A stretch of DNA of 64,000 nucleotides. Source: Ferribacterium limneticum (GTDB lineage Bacteria; Pseudomonadota; Gammaproteobacteria; Burkholderiales; Rhodocyclaceae). The notes beneath the pieces were generated by a model. It saw nothing but the letters and a program-made list of their open reading frames with translations, was not told where the DNA came from and ran no database searches. Positions 13,700 to 21,816 of this stretch are shown here, piece by piece (position 1 is the first letter of the stretch; the number at the start of each line of letters is the position of its first letter). Made by a program: the position numbers and the translations under genes. The stretch spans positions 1,340,001-1,404,000 of the forward strand of contig NZ_CP075191.1 of the NCBI RefSeq assembly GCF_020510625.1. The letters are read 5' to 3'.

Positions 13700-15012
13700 G
13701 CGAGGAACAGAGCTTCCCGACCCTACTTTTCGTCGATGACGAGCCTGGCATCCTGTCCGCGCTGCGGCGGCTTTTCCGCCCGCACGGCTACCGCATCTTC
13801 ATTGCCGAGAGCGGTGCGGCCGGGCTGGAAATACTCGCCAAAGAGTCGGTCGATCTGGTCATTTCCGACATGCGCATGCCGGAAATGGATGGTGCCGCCT
13901 TCCTCAAGGAAGTGCGGAACCGCTGGCCGCAGGTCATGCGCATCCTGCTGACCGGTTATGCCGATATCACGTCTACCGTGGCGGCGATCAATCAGGGGGA
14001 AATCTATCGTTACGTTTCCAAGCCCTGGGATGACAACGAGATCATCACCATCGTCCGCGAAGCAACCGAACGCCAGCGGCTCGAAACCGAAAACCAGCGT
14101 CTGAGCGCCCTGACCAAGGCCCAGAACGATGAATTGAAGCAACTGAACACCAGCCTGGAGCAGAAAGTTGCCGAGCGCACCGCTGAATTGCGCCAGGCGC
14201 TGAGCTTTGTCGAACAGGCGCACAGCGAGCTGAAAAAGTCCTTCCTGACCAGCGTCCAGGTGTTTGCCGGCGTCATCGAGTTGAGGGGCGGGCCGCTGGG
14301 TAGTCAGATGTCTGGCCACGGCCGGCGCGTCGCCGAGCAGGCGCGCAGCGTTGCCCAGCGCCTCGGGCTGCCCGATGCCGAGGTCCAGAACGTCATGCTG
14401 GCCGGCCTGTTGCACGACATCGGCAAGCTCGGCCTGCCCGACGAATTGCTGGCCAAGCCTTACAACATGTTGACGGCCGAGCAACGGAATCTGGTGATGA
14501 AACACCCGGCGGTCGGCCAGAACATCCTGATGGGCATCGACAAGTTCAAGGAGGCCGCCGTACTGGTGCGCCACCACCACGAATGTTTTGATGGCAGTGG
14601 CTATCCCGATCATCTGACCGGGATAGCCATCCCGCAGGGCAGCCGCATTCTGTGTGTCGTCAATGACTATGACGCCTTGCTCATCGGCACGCTGGCCCAG
14701 CGCCCGCTCAAGCCGGCTGAAGCGTTGAATTTCCTGATCGACAATCGGGGCAAGCGCTATGACCCGACGGTGGTCGATACTTTCGTCAAGCTCCTGGCCG
14801 AAACCAAAAAGACCGGTGCGGTCGAAGTGCCGCTGCGCACCATGCACCTCAAGCCGGGCATGGTGCTCTCCCGCGACCTGGAGCACCGTGACGGTTACAT
14901 GCTGCTGGCCAAAGGGAGTGCGCTGACCGCCGAAATCATTGCCCAGCTGATCCGCATGGAATCGACTGAACAACACATGCTGACGCTCTACATCCGCCAG
15001 GAGGAAAAATGA
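13696..15012 (+). CDS. REC-HD-GYP c-di-GMP phosphodiesterase
   Basis: Response regulator of 438 aa that probably hydrolyses c-di-GMP. An N-terminal receiver (LVISDMRMPEMDG, and KPWDDNE near its end) is followed by a coiled-coil linker. The HD-GYP domain has HDIGK and HHHECFDGSGYP intact, plus a C-terminal extension of about 70 residues. The family normally binds two or three metal ions through the HD and GYP signatures, all present here. Translation starts at GTG 13696, inside the end of the upstream kinase gene. The stop codon overlaps the next ATG as ATGA. This coupling suggests it is a direct phosphotransfer partner of the neighbouring kinases. Confidence 0.92.
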   Translation: MSEEQSFPTLLFVDDEPGILSALRRLFRPHGYRIFIAESGAAGLEILAKESVDLVISDMRMPEMDGAAFLKEVRNRWPQVMRILLTGYADITSTVAAINQGEIYRYVSKPWDDNEIITIVREATERQRLETENQRLSALTKAQNDELKQLNTSLEQKVAERTAELRQALSFVEQAHSELKKSFLTSVQVFAGVIELRGGPLGSQMSGHGRRVAEQARSVAQRLGLPDAEVQNVMLAGLLHDIGKLGLPDELLAKPYNMLTAEQRNLVMKHPAVGQNILMGIDKFKEAAVLVRHHHECFDGSGYPDHLTGIAIPQGSRILCVVNDYDALLIGTLAQRPLKPAEALNFLIDNRGKRYDPTVVDTFVKLLAETKKTGAVEVPLRTMHLKPGMVLSRDLEHRDGYMLLAKGSALTAEIIAQLIRMESTEQHMLTLYIRQEEK

Positions 15013-15575
15013 GCCGTATCCTGATCGTTGATGACGAGGATTCCATCCTCAATTCCCTGAAGCGGGTATTGCGCCTGGCCCCGTGCGTTTACGGCAACAA
15101 ACGGTATGCGCTGGAAGTGAGTGCCTTCAACTCGCCGCTGGCCGCACTGGAGGCGGCGCGCAGTGAAGACTTCGAGCTGTTCATGAGCGACTACCGGATG
15201 CCGGGCATGGATGGCATCGAGTTTCTCAAGGCGGCCAAGGCCATCCAGCCCGACGCCTCCCGCCTGATTCTTTCCGGTTATGCCGACCTCAATGCCCTGG
15301 TCCGGGCGGTCAACGAAGTCGGCATCGAGCGCTTCATCGGCAAGCCCTGGAACGATTACGACCTGATGTCGGCGATCGGCCAGGCGCTCGCGCACCGCGA
15401 CCTGATGCTGGAAAACCGCCAGCTGGCCAACCTGGTGCGTCTGGAGATGGGCGATACCTCGCCGGAGCAACTGGAAGCCGAGCGCCTCGAACGCATTGAG
15501 CCGGGCATTACCGATGTGAATTGGGGGCCGGACGGTTCCGTCGTGCTTGACCCCGAGTTCCAGGCCAGGGACTAA
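15009..15575 (+). CDS. single-domain response regulator (RpfG-type receiver)
   Basis: A 188-aa protein with one receiver domain (ILIVDDEDSI; phospho-aspartate in MSDYRMPGMDG; GKPWNDYDL at the end). A C-terminal tail of about 60 residues matches no output domain I recognise. Receivers of this sort can act as phosphate shuttles or by protein-protein contact. Its ATG overlaps the preceding HD-GYP stop codon by 4 bp. It lies 7 bp before the MglA-like GTPase, so a regulatory contact with the GTPase is plausible but inferred from position only. Confidence 0.88.
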   Translation: MSRILIVDDEDSILNSLKRVLRLAPCVYGNKRYALEVSAFNSPLAALEAARSEDFELFMSDYRMPGMDGIEFLKAAKAIQPDASRLILSGYADLNALVRAVNEVGIERFIGKPWNDYDLMSAIGQALAHRDLMLENRQLANLVRLEMGDTSPEQLEAERLERIEPGITDVNWGPDGSVVLDPEFQARD

Positions 15576-15582
15576 AGCGCCA

Positions 15583-16230
15583 ATGCCTGACAGCAATCCT
15601 GATTTCCTGACCTTCAAGCTCGTTTATTACGGGCCGGCGCAAAGCGGCAAGACGACCAATCTGCTGCGTCTGCATGACCTGCTCGCCCCGGCCATGAAGG
15701 GCGAGATCATGACGATGGAAACCAAGGATGACCGGACGCTTTTCTTCGATTTGCTGCCCCTCGGCTTTCGTGCCCCCTCCGGCCTGCTGATCAAGTTTCG
15801 CCTGTTTACCGTGCCCGGCCAGGTGGCCCATGACGGCACCCGCAAGGCGGTGTTGTCGCGGGCCGATGGCGTCGTCTTCGTGGCCGATGCCGACCGCGCT
15901 CAGGAAACCAACAACAGCGAATCCTTCCAGAGCCTGGCGGAAAACTGCGCCCGGGTCGGCATCGATTTCGAGCACTTGCCGCTGGTCGTCCAGTTCAACA
16001 AGTGTGACCTGCCCAATGCCACGCCGGAGGCAGAGGTTCGTGATCGCTGGTCAGCCGCGCCCTGGCCGTTGGTTTTCTCGGTAGCGCTGACCGGGCAGGG
16101 GATCGCGTCGACATTCGCCATCCTGTTGCGCAGCGTTTACCAGCGTTTCAACAGTGAATACGAGCTGGCAAGCCGGCACGGGCTGGATGAAGAAGCCTTC
16201 ATCGCCGGCGCGCTGGGGCCACAGCCGTGA
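15583..16230 (+). CDS. MglA-like small Ras-family GTPase
   Basis: A 215-aa cytoplasmic GTPase. The P-loop is GPAQSGKTT (residues 17-25). The switch II region reads TVPGQ (76-80), the MglA-type replacement for Ras DxxG, and the guanine-specificity motif is NKCD (139-142). In Myxococcus and Thermus, MglA proteins set cell polarity and act on type IV pili. I chose ATG 15583, 7 bp after the preceding stop; the reading frame stays open upstream but those residues have no family similarity. No MglB/roadblock GAP gene is visible nearby. The gene sits between a lone receiver and a kinase, and two genes before a receiver-PilB fusion, which supports a role in controlling a pilus or pseudopilus motor. 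Confidence 0.85.
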   Translation: MPDSNPDFLTFKLVYYGPAQSGKTTNLLRLHDLLAPAMKGEIMTMETKDDRTLFFDLLPLGFRAPSGLLIKFRLFTVPGQVAHDGTRKAVLSRADGVVFVADADRAQETNNSESFQSLAENCARVGIDFEHLPLVVQFNKCDLPNATPEAEVRDRWSAAPWPLVFSVALTGQGIASTFAILLRSVYQRFNSEYELASRHGLDEEAFIAGALGPQP

Positions 16231-17429
16231 GCCAGGGTTTCGACCGTGAATGGCGGCTGGGCGAGCTGCTCGATGCGCCGCTGGTCGAAAAAATAGGGCC
16301 GGCCATGGCCGCCTTGCTCGGTGGCGATCTGGCCATCACCGACGAGGCTGGCACCGTCTTCTGGGGGCTGCCCGCGCCTGAAGCCCGCCGGGAGCCGCTG
16401 ATTCTCGAATTGGAACCCGTTGCTTATCTGCTCAGCAGTTCGGCCGACACGCCGGCCCTGAAAGCGGCCAGCAATCTGCTGCTTGCCCTGCTGCGCTCGC
16501 AGGTCCGCTTCAAGATGGCATCGAGCCTGCATCTCGAAGCGGTGGCTGAAGACTTCGAATCGTTGCGCCGCGAACATGCCCGCCTGATGGAGTCTGAAAC
16601 CCGTTACAAGACGCTGTCGGAAGAACTGGAAGAGCGGGTCAAGAAACAAACCGCCCAGCTCGAAGAGCGCCAGCAGATGCTCTACCAGGCCGAGAAACTC
16701 GCCTCGGTCGGCCAGCTGGCGGCGGGCATGGCGCATGAGATCAACAATCCGCTGGGCTTCGTTCGCAGCAATTTTTCCTCTTTCAGCAACTATCTGGACC
16801 AAATCGCCAAACTGAAAGCGCAACCCGGCACTGCCGAGCAGGCCTGGCAGGCCCTGGATCTCGATTTCGTCATTGAAGACTGCGCGGACCTGCTCAAGGA
16901 AAGCGCCTCCGGGCTGGAAAGAATCGCCCGCATCGTGGCCGACCTGAAGGGTTTTTCGAACGTGGACCGGGCCACCCAGGAATTCACCGACCTCAACGAG
17001 TGCCTGCATCAGGCGGTGAGCATGGCTGAAACCCAGAAGCCGGCGGGCATCAATTTCCGCCTCGAACTCTTGCCGCTGCCCAGAATCGTCTGCCTGCCGG
17101 GGCATATCAACCAGCTTTTCTTCAACGTCATCCGCAATGCCATGCAGGCTATCCAGGATGCCAAACGCCCGGGCGAGGTGAAGATTTCGTCGGAAGCCAA
17201 TGAGGAAGGGATCGCCATCCGCATCCACGATAACGGCATCGGCATGACCGCGGCGCAGCTGGAGCACGTTTTCGAACCCTTCTACACGACCCGCCCGGTG
17301 GGGTCCGGGGTCGGCATTGGCCTGTCCACCGCCCGCAATATCGTGCTCGCCCACAGCGGCCGGATTGCGCTCGATAGCCAACCCGATGGCGGGACGACCG
17401 TCTCCCTTTTCTTCCCGGCTCCGAAATGA
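16227..17429 (+). CDS. soluble histidine kinase with unrecognised N-terminal domain
   Basis: A 400-aa kinase without membrane segments. Residues 1-115 form a domain I do not recognise; it contains LAITDEAGTVFWG and a segment starting LELEPVAYLL. A coiled coil (about 118-155) leads to GQLAAGMAHEINNP, with phospho-histidine about H170. The ATPase region has DNGIGMT and GSGVGIGLSTARNI. Translation starts at GTG 16227, overlapping the GTPase stop by 4 bp, so the two products are probably made together. The N-terminal domain could sense the GTPase or a small molecule; this is a guess from position. The product probably phosphorylates the receiver of the next gene, whose start also overlaps. Confidence 0.85.
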   Translation: MSQGFDREWRLGELLDAPLVEKIGPAMAALLGGDLAITDEAGTVFWGLPAPEARREPLILELEPVAYLLSSSADTPALKAASNLLLALLRSQVRFKMASSLHLEAVAEDFESLRREHARLMESETRYKTLSEELEERVKKQTAQLEERQQMLYQAEKLASVGQLAAGMAHEINNPLGFVRSNFSSFSNYLDQIAKLKAQPGTAEQAWQALDLDFVIEDCADLLKESASGLERIARIVADLKGFSNVDRATQEFTDLNECLHQAVSMAETQKPAGINFRLELLPLPRIVCLPGHINQLFFNVIRNAMQAIQDAKRPGEVKISSEANEEGIAIRIHDNGIGMTAAQLEHVFEPFYTTRPVGSGVGIGLSTARNIVLAHSGRIALDSQPDGGTTVSLFFPAPK

Positions 17430-19666
17430 CCGACTATTCCTCGCTCTTTACCGGCAAGACGGCTGCACCGCAGGCGCCGGCCACGCATCTGACGCCGCCG
17501 CGCTACCGCCTGCTTTTTGTCGATGACGAGCCGAGCATTGTCAAGGCGCTGAGTCGCGTTTTCCGCCAGGAGAACTACGAGGTCATTACCGCCTGGAGCG
17601 GCCAGGAGGGCCTGGATAAACTGGCCCAGGGGCCGGTGCATCTGGTGATCAGCGATTTCATGATGCCCGGCATGAACGGCGCCCAGTTTCTTCAGGAGGT
17701 CAAAAAACGCTCGCCGGACACTATCCGCATCATGCTCACCGGCCATGCCAATACCGATGCGGTGATGGGGGCGATCAACGAGGGGGCGGTCTATAAATTC
17801 ATTCTCAAGCCGTGGAACGACGACGATCTGCGGGTGACCGTCGCCCTTGCCCTCGAACAATTCGACCTGATCACGCGCAACCGCAGCCTGAAGGCGGAAA
17901 ACGTCGAGAAGTCGAAAGAAATTTCTGCCCTCTCCCGGCTGGCGGCCACTCACCGCAGTCGCCTGGGGATCATGCTGCACAAGCAGAGCCTGCTTACTTC
18001 CGCCCAATTGCAGGAACTGACCTTGCTGCAGCAAAAGCGCAAGGAACCGCTGATTGCGCTTTTGCTGGAGAAGGACTGGGTGCCGGAGCGCCGCATCCGC
18101 GAATTGCTCAAGCGCGAGATGATGATCGAGGAGGTGCAACTGCCGGAATTCCGGATCGATGCCGTGCTGGCCGATCTCATTCCGCGCAGCTTCTGCCAGC
18201 GCCAGCTGGTCTTGCCGCTCAAGCTGGAGGGCCGCCGGCTGATGCTGGCCATGGCCGATCCGCTGGATGAAGGGTTGATCGACGAGGTGCGCTTCACTGC
18301 CGGGCTCGACATCAATGCGGTGACGGCCGATGCCGCAGCGATTCGCAAAAAAATTGACGAGCTCTACGGCAATGGCGAGGTCGATTTCAAGGAGCTGGAA
18401 ACCCTGGTTGGTGCGGTCGATCCCTACGAGGGGATAGAAATCGTCATCGAGGATGACGATGCGGCCAAGCTTGAAGACCTGCTGCGCGACACCGATTCGC
18501 CACCGGCCATCCGCCTGGCCAACGCGATCATTCTCGAAGCCATCCGCCTCGGGGCGTCCGACATCCACATCCAGCCGCGCACCAAGAGCGTCGTCGTGCG
18601 CTACCGTATCGACGGGGTGCTCTCGGACAAGATCAACATCCCGCATCATCTGCATCAGTCGCTGGTGTCGCGCCTGAAAATCATGTCGGAGCTCGACATT
18701 TCCGAGCGCCGTCGGCCGCAGGATGGGCGCATCACGGTCAAGACGCCGATGCGCATGGTCGACCTGCGAATTTCAACCCTGCCGACCATCAACGGCGAAA
18801 AGGTGGTGATGCGGATTCTCGACCGCAACTCGACGGTGCACTCGCTCGACAAACTCGGCTTCTCGCCGATTGATCTGCCACGGGTCACCAACATGGTGGC
18901 CAAGCCGCAGGGCATCATCCTGGCGACCGGCCCGACCGGCAGCGGCAAGACCACGACACTGTATTCGCTGCTCCAGCACGATGCGACGCCCGACAAGAAC
19001 TACGTGACCATCGAAGATCCCGTCGAGTACTACCTTGACATGGCCGGGCAGGTGCTGGTTCGCGAGAAAATCGGCCTGACCTTCCCGGCCGTGCTGCGCG
19101 CCTTGCTTCGCCAGGACCCCGATGTCGTGCTGCTCGGTGAAATTCGTGACTTCGAGACGGCGGAAGTGGCTTTTCACGCGGCACTGACCGGCCATCTGGT
19201 GTACTCGACGCTGCACACCAATTCAGCCGTCGCCACCATCGCTCGCCTGTTCGACCTCGGCCTCAAACCCTATGTCGTCGCCACGGCGCTGGAAGGCATC
19301 ATCGCCCAGCGCCTGGTCCGCCATGTCTGCCCCGATTGTTGCGAAACCGTCGCCGCCGATCCGGCTGTTCTTGCCCGGCTGGGCAGCGTTTTCAGTCAGA
19401 TCGGGGAAGTCAGCCGGGGGCGTGGCTGCACTAGCTGCCATGGCAGCGGCTACAAGGGGCGGGTCGGCATCTATGAAATCCTGACGCTGGATGACGATCT
19501 GCGTGATCGTATCGGCAGCGGCGCCAGCGTGCTGGAAATCAGTCGCATGGTGCGCCAGAAAGGTCTGCGCAGCATTGCCTACCACGCGGCAGAGCGGGTC
19601 GTCGAAGGTGCGACCAGCCTGGAGGAAGTCCTCCGGGTGCTTGGCCCGATGGCCGGGGAAAACTGA
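17426..19666 (+). CDS. receiver-MshEN-PilB/GspE secretion ATPase fusion
   Basis: A 746-aa fusion. An N-terminal receiver (about 28-145; D77 in LVISDFMMPGM) precedes a region beginning SRLGIML and ending in QQ that resembles the MshEN c-di-GMP-binding motif, with a second related repeat at PLIALLLEKDW. From about residue 365 there is a full PilB/GspE ATPase. Walker A is GPTGSGKTTT (502-511), followed by Asp-box and Walker B (DPDVVLLGEIRD), a His-box (GHLVYSTLHTNSA) and a zinc site with CPDC and CTSC. Such ATPases power type IV pilus extension or type II secretion. A phospho-receiver on the motor itself is unusual. No pilC, pilin or platform gene adjoins, so it probably acts on an apparatus encoded elsewhere. 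Confidence 0.92.
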   Translation: MTDYSSLFTGKTAAPQAPATHLTPPRYRLLFVDDEPSIVKALSRVFRQENYEVITAWSGQEGLDKLAQGPVHLVISDFMMPGMNGAQFLQEVKKRSPDTIRIMLTGHANTDAVMGAINEGAVYKFILKPWNDDDLRVTVALALEQFDLITRNRSLKAENVEKSKEISALSRLAATHRSRLGIMLHKQSLLTSAQLQELTLLQQKRKEPLIALLLEKDWVPERRIRELLKREMMIEEVQLPEFRIDAVLADLIPRSFCQRQLVLPLKLEGRRLMLAMADPLDEGLIDEVRFTAGLDINAVTADAAAIRKKIDELYGNGEVDFKELETLVGAVDPYEGIEIVIEDDDAAKLEDLLRDTDSPPAIRLANAIILEAIRLGASDIHIQPRTKSVVVRYRIDGVLSDKINIPHHLHQSLVSRLKIMSELDISERRRPQDGRITVKTPMRMVDLRISTLPTINGEKVVMRILDRNSTVHSLDKLGFSPIDLPRVTNMVAKPQGIILATGPTGSGKTTTLYSLLQHDATPDKNYVTIEDPVEYYLDMAGQVLVREKIGLTFPAVLRALLRQDPDVVLLGEIRDFETAEVAFHAALTGHLVYSTLHTNSAVATIARLFDLGLKPYVVATALEGIIAQRLVRHVCPDCCETVAADPAVLARLGSVFSQIGEVSRGRGCTSCHGSGYKGRVGIYEILTLDDDLRDRIGSGASVLEISRMVRQKGLRSIAYHAAERVVEGATSLEEVLRVLGPMAGEN

Positions 19667-19668
19667 AC

Positions 19669-21141
19669 ATGCAAACATTCATCTGGGATGCCCATTTCGA
19701 AACGGGTATCCAGCTGGTCGATACCCAGCATCGGCAGTTGGTCGAGATCATCAACGAGCTGGGGGATGCCCTGTCCGGGCATGATATTTCCGAGGAAAGG
19801 CTGGAGGCACTCTTTCATCAGCTGGCCAAATATGCCCAGCACCATTTCCATGATGAAGAGCAGTTGATGCACGACCTGGGGCTCGACCCGCGCCATAGCG
19901 AACGGCATGTCGCCCATCACCATCAATTCATCGATCAGGTCCAGGCGCTATGGCGATCGCGTGCGGCGATGGCCAAGCCGGCCGAAACCCTGCATGGCTT
20001 CCTCGCCGCCTGGCTGACCGTGCATATCCTGGGTGAAGACCAGGTCATGGCCCGCCAGATGCTTGCCATCAAGCAGGGGCGAACCGCCGCCGAGTCCTTC
20101 GATGCCGAGAAGAAATCAGCGGACAACGGCACCGTGGTTCTTCTTGAGGCGCTGGGGCGGCTTTATTCTCTCGTCTCCGAGCAGAACCGGAATCTTAACG
20201 AAGCCAATGTCAGGCTGGAGCAAGGGGTCGAAGAGCGAACCAATGCGCTGGCCGAAGCCAACCAGCGGCTGGCCAACGAACAGGCCGAGCTGACCGGTTT
20301 GTTGAGCAAGGTCGAAGAGGCCCAGCAACAATTGCTGCAATCCGAAAAAATGGCTGCCATCGGCCAGCTTGCGGCCGGGGTTGCCCACGAAATCAACAAT
20401 CCGGTCGGCTTCGTCAATTCCAATCTCGGTACCCTGAAAACCTATGTCGGGCGTCTGCTCGAAGTCCTCGAAGCCTACGAGGGGGGTGACGCGGCGGTGA
20501 TCGCGGCGACGCGAAAGGCCGCCGACCTCGAATTCCTGCGCGAAGATGTGCCCTCGCTCCTGGCCGAATCACAGGAAGGACTGAGCCGCGTCACCAAGAT
20601 CGTTCAGGACCTCAAGGATTTCTCCCACGTCGATCATGCCGGGCATGAGCCCGCCGATCTCAACGCGGCGATGGAAAGTACCCTGAACGTTGTCTGGAAT
20701 GAGCTGAAATACAAGGCAGTGGTTACCCGCGAACTGGGTGATATTCCGCTGGTCGATTGCATTCCGGCCCAGATCAACCAGGTCTTCATGAACCTGCTGG
20801 TCAATGCGGCACAAGCCATCCCGCAACAGGGCACGATTACCGTGCGTTCGGGACTGGAGAACTCGCATGTCTGGTTCGAGGTCGAGGATAGCGGGCTGGG
20901 GATGAGCGAAGAAGTTCGCCACCGGATTTTCGAGCCCTTCTTCACGACCAAGCCGGTCGGGAAAGGCACCGGGCTTGGCTTGTCGATTTCCTACGACATC
21001 ATCGTCAAGAAACATGGCGGGCGTCTGGATGTCACCAGCACCCCCGGCAAGGGTACCTGCTTCCGCCTGTGGCTACCGGTGGCGTACCACGCGTCGGGCG
21101 TAAGCGACGAATCCGGCGCACTTTCCGGAGAGACCAAATGA
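19669..21141 (+). CDS. bacteriohemerythrin-histidine kinase fusion
   Basis: A 490-aa soluble oxygen- or NO-responsive kinase. Residues 1-130 are a bacteriohemerythrin domain with all seven expected di-iron ligands: H21, H59, E63, H80, H84, H119 and D124. After a coiled coil (about 175-225) the kinase core has GQLAAGVAHEINNP (phospho-histidine about H240) and an ATPase with GTGLGLSISYDI. Hemerythrin domains bind O2 at a di-iron centre and can react with NO, so this is probably the redox sensor of the operon. It starts 2 bp after the stop of the receiver-PilB gene and overlaps the next gene by ATGA. It carries no receiver. Confidence 0.93.
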   Translation: MQTFIWDAHFETGIQLVDTQHRQLVEIINELGDALSGHDISEERLEALFHQLAKYAQHHFHDEEQLMHDLGLDPRHSERHVAHHHQFIDQVQALWRSRAAMAKPAETLHGFLAAWLTVHILGEDQVMARQMLAIKQGRTAAESFDAEKKSADNGTVVLLEALGRLYSLVSEQNRNLNEANVRLEQGVEERTNALAEANQRLANEQAELTGLLSKVEEAQQQLLQSEKMAAIGQLAAGVAHEINNPVGFVNSNLGTLKTYVGRLLEVLEAYEGGDAAVIAATRKAADLEFLREDVPSLLAESQEGLSRVTKIVQDLKDFSHVDHAGHEPADLNAAMESTLNVVWNELKYKAVVTRELGDIPLVDCIPAQINQVFMNLLVNAAQAIPQQGTITVRSGLENSHVWFEVEDSGLGMSEEVRHRIFEPFFTTKPVGKGTGLGLSISYDIIVKKHGGRLDVTSTPGKGTCFRLWLPVAYHASGVSDESGALSGETK

Positions 21142-21527
21142 ATCGCGACGAACAATTCGAGCAAGGCCTGCTGATGCGCCAACGGGTGATGGGCGAGGCC
21201 TTCGTCGACAAGGCTTTCGCCAATGTCGACGCCTTTACCGCGCCGTTGCAGGAATTCGTCACCCGCAACGCTTGGGGCACGACCTGGTGCCGTGAAGGGC
21301 TGGACCTGAAAACCCGCAGCCTGCTCACCCTCTCGATGCTGACCGCCCTCGGTCGCGCTACTGAAATCAAAGGCCACGTCCGCGGCGCCATCAACAACGG
21401 CGCGACGATGCAGGAAATCCAGGAAACGCTACTCCATGCCGCCGTCTACTGCGGCTTCCCGCTGGCCATCGACGCCTTCCGCTCCGCGCACGAGGTGCTG
21501 AAGGAGATGGGGGTCGTTGAAGGCTGA
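21138..21527 (+). CDS. carboxymuconolactone decarboxylase-family protein
   Basis: A 129-aa protein similar to gamma-carboxymuconolactone decarboxylase (REGLDLKTRSLLTLSMLTAL, EIKGHVRGAINNG, EIQETLLHAAVYCGFP). The family includes a protocatechuate-pathway enzyme and AhpD-like peroxidase partners. AhpD needs a CxxC pair that is absent here, leaving the aromatic-pathway type or an unknown reaction. No other protocatechuate gene is nearby. Its ATG overlaps the hemerythrin kinase stop codon, so it is the last gene of the signalling run; whether it belongs functionally is unclear. Confidence 0.8.
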   Translation: MNRDEQFEQGLLMRQRVMGEAFVDKAFANVDAFTAPLQEFVTRNAWGTTWCREGLDLKTRSLLTLSMLTALGRATEIKGHVRGAINNGATMQEIQETLLHAAVYCGFPLAIDAFRSAHEVLKEMGVVEG

Positions 21528-21756
21528 GTTCCTTGGGCTGGCAGCGAAAGTTGCGGCGGTCTTAAAGAGGGAAAATATCAGCTGCGCTGGAAGGTAGCAG
21601 GGGAGGGGCGGCAGGCGGCCACAACCAGCCATCCAGTCGCCAATAAAGCCCCAAAAACGAACGTCCGCAGCCACACAAACAACCGGCACTCGCCCAAACC
21701 GGTGTCCACCTAAAGTCTTGATCCTGGTCCTGCCTGTTTCACCAATGCCAAATAGT

Positions 21757-21785
21757 TTGCCGGATTGCCATCGTCATACTAAAAT
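21757..21785 (+). promoter_or_regulatory. sigma-70-type promoter for vgrG
   Basis: TTGCCG and TAAAAT are separated by 17 bp and lie about 30 bp upstream of the vgrG ATG. The 280-bp gap before vgrG holds no convincing gene, and its base composition is more AT-rich than its neighbours. Confidence 0.5.
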
Positions 21786-21816
21786 CTCCATCCCTTAGGC
21801 ATATTCGGTGCGCCAG

